From Phallus indusiatus (Eukaryota; Basidiomycota; Agaricomycetes; Phallales; Phallaceae): a DNA stretch of 64,000 nucleotides. The stretch lies in the NCBI GenBank assembly GCA_027605045.1, contig JAQFWX010000109.1, forward strand, positions 49,592-113,591, read 5' to 3'. The position numbers were made by a program, and so were the translations under genes. The notes under the pieces are model-generated. The model worked only from the letters and a program-made list of their open reading frames with translations, did not search any database and was not told where the DNA came from. This document shows, piece by piece, positions 26,639-39,373 of this stretch (the first letter of the stretch is position 1; every line of letters starts with the position of its first letter).

Positions 26639-27890
26639 ATGTCACCATCTTCGCGGATTCATCTAGCTTTCGATCTGTACGGGACTCTTCTCAACACATC
26701 CTCTGTTGCAAAGAAACTTGCCGAGCATTTGCCAAAGGATGCTAATGTGGAAAACATAACTGCTGAATGGAGAAAACACCAGCTCGAGTGAGTGTGTTGG
26801 GGCATCTTTGATACTGAAATTGTATGATCTGTCCGAAGGTATTCATGGAGGATTGTAGCTATGGGTATGCACATTTGGATGGCCTGGTAAACGCCGTTGT
26901 TTCATTAATTGACAGGACGCTATGAGAACTTTGAGATTCTGACTCGCAAGAGTTTGGTCCATGTAACGGACGAAGCAGGGTATCATTTGGATAACGCAGC
27001 CATTGAAGATATCATCACTGCATATGACAAACTCGACTCGTAGGCGTTTCTTCGCCTTCATAGCCGTCTGGAATTGTTGATGGCTTTTCTCGACCCTATA
27101 TCCTTGCAGATTCCCTGACGTATATCCTGCCTTGGAGAAGATAGGCACTCTACCAGGTGTGTCCTGCGTGGTCTTCAGTAATGGTACGTGTCAGGACGAA
27201 ACGTATTCAAGGATATTATGTTAAGCTCATCACTAAACAGGTACTGAAAAGGTTTGCATCGATTTCTTTCCTGCTTTATCATCATTTATGATGGGGCCCG
27301 AGCTCGAGTGCTCCAGTGTGCCGTAGCATGTATGCCATACACTTGTGATTGGAATCGTGATACGCGGTACAAGGCGACCTATCTTTCCCCGCTGATTTCA
27401 AATGTCCTGTAAACTGACAAGCCGAAACAATCTGATTAGATGGTCGGCAATTCCATCAAAAACGTCGCGAGTTTATTGAGCTTCGGGAACAGAACGCTTG
27501 GTCAGCTTTCTCATATCGTAGTGGACGATATCGAATCTTTCAAGCCTTTCCCAAAGGTGTATGAATATCTCGCGGCGAAATTAGGCCAAGGTACAATCGG
27601 CGATCGGTACAATATTTGGTTGATTAGCGGGTGAGTTTGCACGAACCAAATTTTTTCTCTCTCCTGCAGGCTTCTTTTCGCCGAAGAGAGATAGCCTGCA
27701 GAAGAATAAAAGTATTTCCAGTCTTCTAACAGATCGTAGCAACCCCTTCGACGTCGTCGGAGCGCGCAACGCAGGGCTGAACGCGATATGGGTTGACAGA
27801 GCAGGCAAGGGATGGGTTGACCAACTTGGGCGTCCCACTGCAATTGTCAGTAGCCTCGAAGAAGTGGCAGATATCATCGCCAAACTGTAA
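26639..27890 (+). CDS. HAD-superfamily hydrolase, type II (S)-2-haloacid dehalogenase-like
   Basis: Seven exons: 26639-26787, 26839-26864, 26916-27039, 27110-27183, 27241-27251, 27440-27630 and 27740-27890. They give 241 residues in frame. Motif I is AFDLYGTLL with the nucleophile at about Asp12. Motif II is VVFSNGTEK. The motif III lysine is in FKPFPKVYEYL. Motif IV is SGNPFDVVGARNAG. The LYGT form and the N-xx-D of motif IV are the pattern of L-2-haloacid dehalogenases, which hydrolyse 2-haloalkanoic acids; the natural substrate in fungi is not established. Exon 5 is an 11-nt microexon encoding GTEK together with the preceding base. I prefer the ATG at 26639 to the in-frame one at 26570 because the nucleophile then sits near residue 12, as usual. 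The 188-nt intron at 27252-27439 is long for this locus. Confidence 0.9.
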
Positions 27891-28068
27891 TCTGTAATAC
27901 TTGTGTTATTATTTTTGTGTGCCTTTTTGCGCGTACATGTATATGTATTTTCAATTTTGTTGATCAAAGCGGTGTAGTGCCCGTAAAGCTTTCTCCCCTT
28001 TGCGATTACATAACCCGCCACATTGATCGTCCACTACTGACGCGAAGGCCGACGGGATTCTCATCAAG

Positions 28069-29321
28069 ATGACTTTGGAAAATGGACCAGCCCACCCTGC
28101 TAACCTGGACTCTAATAATAATAATAAACTCGCCGAATCAAATCTCATAACATACCCAGTTGAAGATCCTCCTTCTCCCTCGCCACCACCCGCCATGCCC
28201 GTGCAGCCGCAGATTCTTAAGGACCGTTTGTATGTTGGCAATTTACATCCCTCCGTCGATGAGTAAGTGCGGTTGTTCGCCTTCCTCGAAGTTCTATGAA
28301 CGTGTTATTTTAGATATCTCCTTGCTCAAATCTTTTCCAAGTACGGTAAAATATCGAAAATGGACTTTCTGTTCCACAAGACAGGACCGCAGAAAGGAAA
28401 GCCTCGGGGCTATTCTTTCATCGAGTTTAGCACACAAGAAGTACGTTCTCCTGCTGCCACGTCTCCTTCGTAATTTTTATCGCATTTTCTTGCAGGCAGC
28501 CATAAATGCTCATGCAGCACTCAATGATAAGCTCTTACGAGGACGCAGGATGGTCGTCACGTTCGCTCATCAAGTATGTTCATAGTTCGCTTTTTCGCTT
28601 TCTATTCTTTTCTCAAACGTGCTTTCAGGCCCCTCAGCCCGATGCTTCTCGACCAACAAAACGACCGACAGACACGTCAAGGCCAACAACATTATCTTTG
28701 TTGAAGGGGCAAGGGAAACCATCTGCGTAAGCTCTCTGCCTGTCTCGCTGTCTAGTTACGAGTTGGTTCTCATGCTTGTTTAGCACAAAAGACCGTATAG
28801 CAGCTCTGGAAGCTAAACTAAGACAGATGGAAGAACAGTCTTCCCATGCACCAGTATCACCCCAATCTCCCAACCCGAGCGTAGATGGACCCTCGACGTC
28901 CGCATGCGTTCTTACACCCACATCCAATCCAGGTTCATCAATACGCATTTCTCATGGTGCATTAGCTTCATCTTCCTCACTTCCATCATCAACGCCAGAA
29001 CCTCAGCCATTAACAATCTTCCCATCATCTTTACCTCAAAAGCCCTTAGTTTCAACAATGCCGACAGTACCTTCCGATGGAGCACAACGGAAGCCAGGCG
29101 TACGAACGAACCCAACTATCAGACCCTCAACTTCCACTTCTACCTCCAACTCCACCTTCAATTCCACGTCCAACTCCAAGACAACTTCTATCTCATCTGC
29201 ATCTCTACCGCGTGATCGCACGAACGCAACAACCACATCAACAAAAGTTTCAATTCCTTCAAAACCGCTTCTTCCTCAACGACACACAACCAATTCACTA
29301 GGGATCGTTATCAAACGGTGA
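28069..29321 (+). CDS. RBM18: RBM18-like single-RRM RNA-binding protein
   Basis: Five exons, 28069-28262, 28314-28440, 28496-28573, 28629-28726 and 28784-29321, give 344 residues. One RRM lies at about residues 50-130: RNP2 is LYVGNL, followed by KYGKISKMDFLFHKTGPQKG, RNP1 is RGYSFIEF, and then LLRGRRMVVTFAHQ. The FDFLFHK-like stretch, the RGY.F..F spacing, the WAHA/FAHQ motif after the RRM and the downstream helix RIAALEAKLRQMEE all match RBM18 of animals. The C-terminal 160 residues are a low-complexity Ser/Thr/Pro tail absent from the human protein. Role in fungi is unknown; RNA binding is inferred from the domain. It follows the HAD gene by 178 bases on the same strand. Confidence 0.88.
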
Positions 29322-32300
29322 TGAGCTTATTCCGTGTCACCTGCTTTATCATTCAATATCAAATTCCGGTGATTTCAATCGTATGACCTCACGAGGAAAG
29401 GACCGGATTCGTTTCAAATTGTGATTCTAGTCTAAATCACTCTTGAACTTTGCTCTTTTCTCAGGATATATTATGATTTTTATACACCTCAACATCGCTT
29501 TTCAATACATTCACTTGGCATTCCGTCACTTTCTGGTGCCTTTCCTATTCCTTTACGTCAAACTGTTCTTACATTTTTTAGGGTCCTTCTTTTCGTCTTG
29601 TCATCTTCTCTTCAACCCTGCTTCTTTCTCACTAAGCATTCGTTTACTGCATATGCTATTTCAAGGAAAATTTTTCATCCTCATATAGGTTAGACTTGAA
29701 CCCAAAACCTTATTCACGGGCGTTCCGGGTAGCATCTTCATTCAATTGTTGATTATGTTCTTCAACTTTCTGCTTTCTTTAGGGGGTGCTTTTGACGGCA
29801 TAGTTTTATTTCTTATCCCAATATGTCGAAGTGCAATGGACCGACTTTAGAGTATAGAATGAAATGTAACATTGTGTTGTATGTAACAACAAAAATATAA
29901 CTCTCATCACTTCTGGTACAAAAATAAACGACAGTCTGGTACCTTCATCCGCAAAATCATTCTCCTTGTTGATATAATATAGCAGAACCAATCACCCCAC
30001 TTGCTAGCGACTGCTGCAAAAGAATTACCAGGAGGTATATCCTACCGCAGAATTGGAGTTTATAATCGATTACGCTTCAGTTTTAAGCTATCGCATTCAT
30101 TGGTGCCCTTGCACCTTCGGCAAAAGCGTCTTCATAATCTTGATGCTTCAGTAAGCCAACGTTCCAGATTCTAATGATAATCTGTTAGAAGCTACAAGAG
30201 ATGAAGGTTCACGGTGTACCTCTTTGCATTCAATCGCTTCCGATTAATCAATTTCCAAGTTCAAATCAAGGGGTATGACATGGCTTTTCGACGGCTTGCG
30301 CCCCTTCAAAGACCTCTCGACGGCTTCTCATCATTCTTTAAGGAGATCCTCAAAAGTCCAACGGCCTCCATAATCCTGTTACGAACCAACTTCAGCTTTC
30401 TGCTCGCTCCGGTCTTCTGATACTCAACCACGGACTTCGACTATTCCTTGTTGATTCTCGTCCATCCAGTGCACGCTGGGAAGAATATATGATTGACGGG
30501 TATTGTGTGGACCTAGCCCTCTCGTCCACAATCCGCCTCATCCTTTTCATCGTTGTGAGGTTACGCCGTCTAGTCGAGTCCAGGATCTCAACCGGATTGT
30601 TTGTTTCATTTTGTATCAACCATCTGCTTTAGGTAAAAGGACTACTGGTAAGCTGTTCAATATTTATTCCTCGAATATTTGGAAGGCCGGAAGCAGTAAT
30701 CTGCTCTCTCGCCAAACCGGCAACCTTGGGATATCTGTTAAACAAGAAAGGTCAGAAGGAAACTTAGAACTAAGGGTAAGGATCGCTAACCTTTTACAGG
30801 AGTAACTTGTTTTTAATCGTTGTCAACCCACCGTCCCGAACTTCCAGCGCAGTTCCGATTGATATAGAGTGGTCTAACTAGGAGGGACCGTTAAGTTTCA
30901 GTAAAGCAGCAGCATAATCCTCCTCTTCGATTTGTCGTCTCAATCCAATGATAGATTCCCTTATCAGTCTCACGATTATGTTCAACCTCGACTTTGGCAT
31001 TTGTCATTCTGGCCGTGTCTTCAAAAGCTTTGGCCTCTTTGTTGGTAACCACGATTCGTGCGTCCAAAGAATGACTTTTTTGAGGAGCGTTCATCATGTG
31101 TCTCTGTTAAAGAAAAGCGATACTCAGATTTAAACGGTCCATGAGGTGTGTTCGACTATTCACCTCGTAGAGCCGTGACAGGTGATAATCCTTATATTCA
31201 TCGTAATTACATTGATCGCATTGAAAGGATGTTGACAAAATAACCTATTGCGGACCCGTCGAGCAAGGGCATGGAAACCACAGCCTAATCATGGGAAGGC
31301 ATCAAATGACGAGACCCTCCTCTTGAGGCTGATAAGTAAGCCAATTCCAAAGAGGTTTCCGAGTTTCCAAGAATTACGCTAGAGATTTCGTATCTCTGAC
31401 GAAATCTGTGTCTGACGTTCATAGAATAAGCGATACCAAGAGTTCCGAACCATCTGCATCGAAATTGGAATACGATAGACCTGCACTAAATTCCTTTGGC
31501 CCAAGCAAATAGGACGTAATATAGCGAACGCTACGAAGGAACGGGTTGCCGTGCTTGAAGATCGTGAGGCTAGAATTTGGTGCTGGCTGATGGTCTTGAA
31601 AGCATGTCACCACCCTGTCAACAGACGTTGCAATATCCCAAATGTGATTATGATCCTTGAGAAGTGGAACAATGTATCACTAGAAGAGGGCCAGCCGAGA
31701 CTCCTTATTGAGGTCATCATTTTTTGTTCGATGTTTAACTCCTCCAGCATAATGCTGGTTTAAGAGTCGTTAGCCCCGGAAGCTACGCTCCTTCGAAACT
31801 TTACGACTCAGATGACATCGCTTTAGATATCGCGAAGTTCGTGTAAGCTAGTCGGTAGGTTCAGGCATAGTAAATTCCTCGTTCTGACAGCTCGGTACAC
31901 CGAATAGGACGTCGATGCGACCGGAGATTGAAGGTCCAGTCCGATGCCAGTGACGAAGTCCGACAGCTGTACCGAAAGAGTCCCAGAACAAGTGTGTATC
32001 GATGGTCCTCTTTTCCTTGTTCCTCCAGATGTTGTTGGATGAGTGTTCGAAGACACCGATTGTCTATATCAGAAGTGGGCCTGCGGACACGTGCCTGCGG
32101 AGCAATATCCAGGACATCATAATGAAAGTCGTTTTGACGTTCGATTATAGTAAGTCTTTCATGAAGCCCTACGGCGCGCGATAATGGACACATTGTTTTT
32201 TTTATTCAATTCCTGGTTTGAGGACCCCATTCGCAACGAGTAAGGATTCGAGGATGACAAACGGCATTCACAAACACCTTTCTACGCACCCGGAACGTTA

Positions 32301-35300
32301 AGAGACTCTGGGCTAATTTGAGTATGGAACATTGCAGCCACAGCTTCTTTAATCGTGAGCGAACGTTTTTCCTGTCGTCAAACGATAGGAAACTCTAACA
32401 GTAGAAAATCTAATCAGTACGCTTCATACCGTATTAATTCATAAAATTGAATTGGAAGTACCTTAAGGACACCTTCTGGTCGCTCGTCGTCGGACCTGAC
32501 GACACTCTCCTTCGCCGAGCACTAATCAATATAGCACCTGGTATATGGTCTTGTGAGGAATAGCCAAGGCAGGGTATTGTGCCGTTATGCTCGGGGGCTT
32601 TTGAAGGATTAAATATTAAATGCTCCAGTACACCTGGTTCGCTTGAGGCAATACAACATCAGGGGTAGACTGAGCGATAAATTTCAAACGAAGCGGTTGA
32701 GACGCATGTTCGTAGGTATATCCAAAGTAAGAGACGAAAGATGCACCACGACAGATCGGAAACTCGGAAACCATGCATGCTAGCTATACGGTAGTGGCTT
32801 AATGTGCAATGATTGATTGAAGAACGGCAGCTGTCTGATCATGGCTTACCAGAATAGCGTACTTGTAGTGCCTTATCGAAGGCGGGTATTTCTCTCTGAT
32901 AATCTTTGTTTCTATTTTTCCCCCAGAGCTAGAACCTGAGACATCATATGATGAGCGAATCCCAGCTTGCAATTGCGTATAGTATGAATCTACAAATAAT
33001 TGTAAGTCACTTTTTTGCGACCCTTCGGCCCCCGAGCACATGATTCTGTGTAAATAAAAAAAAACTTTCTGCAAGCTCTGACATCGCTATTTGTAATAAG
33101 ATACATACAGAATAAGAGTGCCATTTTCTCCCTTTCCTATACGATGTCCGTCTGGGCTTCTTTTGCGGGGGGCAGGTTCACTTCCTGTCGGTAAACAATG
33201 GTAAACGGGCATCAGTGTTTATAACAATCAAAATAACAATCTTCCAAATTTTCACCTTTTTCGTCCGTAGCGCAAAGCGGGGTTGTCTTAAGTGTTTGGT
33301 GCAAGGCATTTGCCTGAATAACTATCGAGCTGGTGGTGCATATAAGCGATGCTCCCAAGTTGAGCTTTGCCTCCGCGCTTGTGACGACGCGTAACGGCGC
33401 GGAACGTGTCACATGTCACAGATTCTGTTCGGCCAAAACTTGGCTTACACAATGGATACGGCTGCTTTTGGGCTGCTTTTAACTTGCTTTCAAACAATTT
33501 TTATCTTGAAAACCCCGCAAAATCAGTATTGTCAAGAAAACAGGTTATTGGAACCCAAATGAGCTCCGAAGCCTAATTTCGTTATAACATCTATCGATTT
33601 GTATATGGTATGGTTAAGTGCAGGAGCTTTGAAATTAGGAGAAAAATAAATAAACGTCAGTAACAATAATTTATTGGCATCCATATAGAACCTTAAAGTC
33701 ATACAATTAACCAGTGTAGTTTCCTCCCAACACTGCAAGATCTCGTACAAGGATATTTGGCCGATTCCTGTATTGAATGTTCAAACCTCAGCAGTTGATG
33801 GGAGTTAAAAACAGTCGACTTGGTCTCAAATAAGACCTCATTTCGCATACTTAAATATTCGATTTAATCCAAACTCTGATGAAAGGCGAACGTAGCGCAG
33901 TCACTGCGGTGGAACGAGACGCAGAAATAACATATGTAAGACTTTGATCCTGGCAGGCGAAGTTATACGAATCTTCAAGAAGTAATTGTTTGTCAAATAT
34001 TGACTAGAGGCGAGTTTTTCATTCCTACTATATTACCTGTGATTTATTAGAAACAACCTGCTTCTCAGCTATCGAATTCGGAAGTCCAAAATCCCCGGAT
34101 TTTACCGGTGCCGGTGGTTCATGCCACCGTTCAGCCGCAAGTTCGATGCTGCGCTCAGCTGTCACTAATGGTGGTGGGCGAAAAAAACTCAGTTGAGCCA
34201 GGAATCCACACATCTTAAATTCTGGGATTCTGACATTACGTGCGAACACTTGTCGACCGATCTCATCGCGTAACGCGTAGGTGTCGTCAGACTGCGTTGC
34301 CATGATTTCAAAATTTGGGCTGAATATGACTTTTGATATAACAGCTCTCACAGTCAACCCGATTACCCCCTTCCAATCTAAGAATGGACAACCTTCATCG
34401 TGCTTAACAACCCAGTTCCCTTTACCTGAATTCACCACGAATCATGTCCAAAAAGAATTCGTACTTGGGTATACAGTATTTCTGTAATTCGGCCTATACA
34501 TGTTCTTGACATACCTACTTGTTTAATCACTGCGTGACCTTACGATGTAGCTCCTTCAATCCCGCCCGGACTGTTGTACAACGACTTAAGGGAAGCTGCA
34601 AAAAAGCTTCGAAGCTTCAGCTTCATCGACCGCCCGCCTTAATCAGACCATCTCTGGGGTAATTATCACTTGAGTTGGTCTTTCTGATTTCCTCATAATC
34701 TCAATACCCATGCTCCAGGCTCCTTTAAATGGTTTAACAGGACGGGTATAGGAAGTGTTACAGAACTTATGTATATCTCTTGAACTTTTCAACTTTCTGA
34801 TCCGTGAATAAAAAATCGCGGTCCTTGGGGCATTCCAATTAATATCGTCATCCTTGGGTTACATGTCTTACGCCGTTTATACGCTTTCGTCAAGACCCGA
34901 TAATTGCATTCCAAAATGGTTTAGCAAGATGATACAATTTCAAGTAACTAGGTCTGTCTTTTAGTGCGACGCTCAAGACGCTGGTAGCTCACGATCGTTT
35001 ACTTCTTCTTTGTTGGTCTTGATAAAGTCCCAGAGATATGCACTGGTATTTCATTGTTGGTCAATGTTGAAGTCAAACTTCCCTAATCCTACCGCCAATT
35101 TACACCAATTTTACACCTTCACGTTCTGATAACGCGCATAGCTCATCCACTTTCTAGTCGTATTCTGCCCAACAGAAGGGGTATTTTTTAGTGGCTCCTT
35201 CCACTCCGGGACACTCTTATTTTCATTCTCGGCATGAGTTACTAAACCGATGTGACATGTCAAGTTCCATTTTGCTTATAGTTTGATGGAAAATGTGGAA

Positions 35301-38300
35301 CACTTCTTCCATCGTCTTCCCTAAAATAATCATAAACAAAACTCGCGCAGATGATTTAAAGTCTTGGTACACCCACGGGCGACATATTCCATCACTTCCA
35401 AGTGATCAAATCTAGACGACGATCTGACAGCCATTCGAACATCAATATATCACTCGGAAGGTGTTTTTTTACATGAATCATCCATCTATAAGCCCATTCA
35501 TGCATCATACCCTAACCGTCCTAAAGATCACGTATCGGTTCTCTTTACACTGTCGTTATTTCAGATTTTCTAGCACCCGGATGGCTCAGTGAGTTATCCA
35601 AATTACCTATCTCTCAAAGTTGGCTCAAAGCTCTGGCGGTCTAAACAGTTGTTGGCGGCCGGAATCGCTGCTCAATTTAGGAATCGTTCCTTGTGTGATT
35701 GGCTACAAGTCTATTCTGAGGGGCTATAACATCTTGTTTTGATATGGCCCTTGTGATAATTGTCATGTTACCATCTTCGATCTGTTCAATCCAGTGTCAG
35801 TGATATGGTTTGTGTATCGACCGTCGTTTACCGGTAAGCAGGCGATCCTCCCTCTTTGCCAAGCTTATTCATCCTCAGGCTCGGGGCTAGAAATAATGTG
35901 ACCCTCAGATTAGGAGGAAATTTCCACAACATAGTATGTTACTCTAAAGCTCGAGCCAAAAGTATTAAGTTCTCGCATCGTTCCCAGGTGTAGCCCCTTG
36001 TCTAGTAGTTTACCGCGATCCAGGCCGCATGTAATAGTTTTTGGGGGTGCTCACGGATAGCTCTGATCGTTTGACCCACCCGGCTTCACGGGGAAGATGA
36101 AAGCCACGTAATTCGATATTTTGTAAGGTGGTGTAAAATCTGGTAACACGGTCAAGTATCGGCAGTATTCTCATCAATTTACTTTGTATCGTGGTGCTGT
36201 TATAATGCAAATATGACGGCAACAAATTAAAAGGGTACAACGAAATATCTGGCTGATAGCGCGCGGCGATGAATCGGCGATATCACTTCGTAACAGACCG
36301 TAATTCAGTAGGCTACCAACCTATTACAAAGCCCCGGTCCAAGTATTCCCAGAATTCATGTTGACGATCTGAATCATTTCCTAGATATCACCTCTATCTC
36401 CCTTTGTTTACCGAAAGGCTAAGGGAAGATCGTGGAAAGGCCATCTCTTAATTGTTACTGTACATTCAGAAGGTGATTCATTGAATGTCTGAAACTGGTG
36501 CATTTGTACTCCTATTGAAATTGTTGGTATCTGAGTAATGGCTTATGAATTGGTTCCTACGCTGCATTCCTACATATGTGCATATATGCTTAGAAATCCC
36601 AGATCAACGAGAGTGGACATGTTTTCCAAAACGTGTTCGAACACACATAAATAGATGTCATTCTGTATCAAAACCAAACGGTTAATAATTCAAAACACTT
36701 CGAGATTTTTCTTTCGAAAAAACACTCTTCGTGAAAAAAATAATTTTACCGAAACGGGTACGGCGTGCCCGAAACGGATTTGCATATTTTATCGGTTTGT
36801 GCCACATATTCAGCCTCAAAGGGCCACGTCACTTTTAAGCCAATTTTTCCCTTTGATTACGATCAGAAACTAGACCATCAGTTGAATTGTATTGAATAAC
36901 TGGTTTCCCATGATTGGACGCTTTAGTGCCGCTGCGGTAAAATGGTGGGGCGAAGTTGTATAATTTGCCCTTATCTGAAAAAATTCCCGAGCATTGCCAG
37001 CTCATGCTCCAGCGTTCTCTACAAATCTTGAGCATCCAAATCAGCTTCTTTATGTTTCGTGCTTAGATACACATATATTCCTTGAGTGTTAGCATCAACT
37101 TCGAAGATGATGATGATCACATGGTGGTGATCTAATTGAACGCTCATACGCTCTCACCAACATATATGATCGCGAGCCTCATGTTACGGTTCTCCGCAGC
37201 AGGATTAATATGACTACTCAAAAAGGTCGTTATCTGGTTACTTTATGTGGGAGCCCTTAGGAAGGCCTTAACTTTCCTTGGATGAAGTCAATACTTGTCC
37301 GCATACTAAGTTTCGACTGGTTGATGAAGATCAGAACCAGCTATTAGTTGTCGTTGAGCTGCTTATTGGCGTTTTACCTAGGCGGACACTGCCCCTCCGT
37401 TGTGCTGACGTAGAACTGTAGCTTCCCAATTACCGGCACCGCCAACCCCTGAAATTGTAGTAAACCCCGACATGTGATTATGTTTACAATAAAGAAAGGA
37501 TAACGGCATTATTGATTTGTCTCTAAGTCCGTAAGTACATATGCACAGTGATGGTCGGAACCATTTTCACAGGCCCAAGCCGCTTTCCTTCCGGTGTCGA
37601 AGATCGTTCGGGTTCTTGTTTCATTTTCTATTTCGGGATGACTCAACAATCTATCAATTCCATCTTCTCTATTGTCATCAAACCGGGAATTAAACATGTT
37701 CCTGACCTTAAACAATCATTTGAAAATATATGTATGTCGAGGTCCTCCCTTTAATCGCCCTGACACTAACACCGGTCTGTTTGGTTTGAACCACCAACAA
37801 GGAAGAATATTCAGGAAAAGATCAAGACTGGAAGAAGACCGCAACAACGAGTACGAATTCGGCAAAATAAGTCAAATCATTAGTATTACTGTCACCTTAT
37901 GCCCTACGGTAATTTGGATGTCCCTGATCTACACAAAAACACTTGCTTATGCATTGACGGTTTTGGAATCTCATATATATATATACAACCGAAACCCTCA
38001 GAAACCATTCATTAAATGTATACGCAACTACAGGTCATCCGCTTTCTTTGGTCGGCTTATCTTCCTCTGGGGACTGTACTACATCTCAGTAACTAGGTTA
38101 AGGATAATAGACACCGAAGCACAGAATGCACTTACCTTTTCAACAGTTCGCTTTTCATTATATAAACGTGCTTGAGGAAAGATATTCATAAATCTGGCAC
38201 GATCTTTTTCAAGATCAGCGGGGTTGTTCGTTGTCTAATTTCCATTATTCCCTAAATTGTGCCAATGTATAACTTCTAAACATAAGCGTACCGCAGGGTG

Positions 38301-39373
38301 TGGTAAGATCGAAAATTTAGCTTCTTGTGTTTTCCTCGTATCTTGTTTGTTTGACATGCTGAAACAATGGGAGTTAAGAGACAGCTTGGCTCCTAATTAA
38401 GCTTTAAACTTAAGAGAGTGGTCCCACTGGTCGTTGATGATGTCATCACCCTGACACTCCCAGCTCCCAAGGTCAAGCTTGCGCAGCGAAATACTCAAAT
38501 TTCCAAGAATGAATTTTATGGGGAAACATCTTCTCTCTAATGATCATCCTGTATTAGCCTGTATTGCGTATACTGGTAAGCTTCTGAAATCTTTTGAAAT
38601 TCGACAGCGATCACATCCAAGCATCCTTCTCACACTTGAACCTGAACTTCTAAAAGATCGGTAATCTCGAAGATCATCCCCATCTTTGATTGTCATGGTT
38701 ACCCCAGACAGTCAAGTTAAAGTGTTAAAGATTCTTTCAGTTCAAAAGCTCCCATATACCGTGGCATAATGGTAATATCTGGTATCATCCAGTAAAACAC
38801 AGATCAATCGGCGCCTTCAATGAGGAGCAAGGCAAGGTCATCAATTTGAAATGATTGGGAGCACATGCACACCGCCATGATGCACGATCAAACTGGCTCT
38901 CCGGCTATCGCCAAATCTTTAGCCATCTCCTTTGAAAACGCGCTCAGACCAGCTTAGACCCTATCGCCAACCACACAGCCACTTATCATACGAAAGAATA
39001 AGCTGTCAACTAAACCTCTTTCCATGAGCACGGATGCTATTATCCAGTCGCAATTGCGCCACAGGGCCGCTTCCCATGGGCTTATGGGCGCTCTTGATAT
39101 TAATACCTTGACAGTTAGACGGGTGGAGCTTTCGAACTGACCTGTGGTGGTTTTTGGGAAGATTGATTGCTACCCATTTCAAAATTTGGCTTATTATGTG
39201 CAGACTCTTGGACCATCTCTTTATCTTCCCCCTCTTTTCCTCTCTCGTTTTGAGACCCTGCGAGAACCCTAACCGGCCTGTCATCGGCGTCTCCTGTCCC
39301 TTCTTTTGTATCTTTCAATCCTTCTTTTCTTCATATAATATTTTAAATTCTGAGAAGTCGGTGCTAAAAAAAT
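29322..39373. other. 10-kb gene desert
   Basis: No frame here could be linked to a known domain or assembled into a multi-exon model. Longest frames are 34028-34438 on the minus strand (136 codons) and 37672-38175 on the plus strand (167 codons); both lack motifs. The composition is mixed, with homopolymer runs and frequent stops. I saw no RT, integrase or transposase core and no long terminal repeat within it. It may be old decayed sequence or contain non-coding RNA genes I cannot recognise. Confidence 0.5.

Noticed and set aside
28904..29236. Open frames overlapping RBM18 (103 codons plus, 66 codons minus)
   Set aside because: They are shadows of the low-complexity Ser/Thr-coding tail of the RBM18-like gene.
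34028..34438. 136-codon minus-strand frame
   Set aside because: No recognisable domain, no intron pattern and no neighbours that support it.
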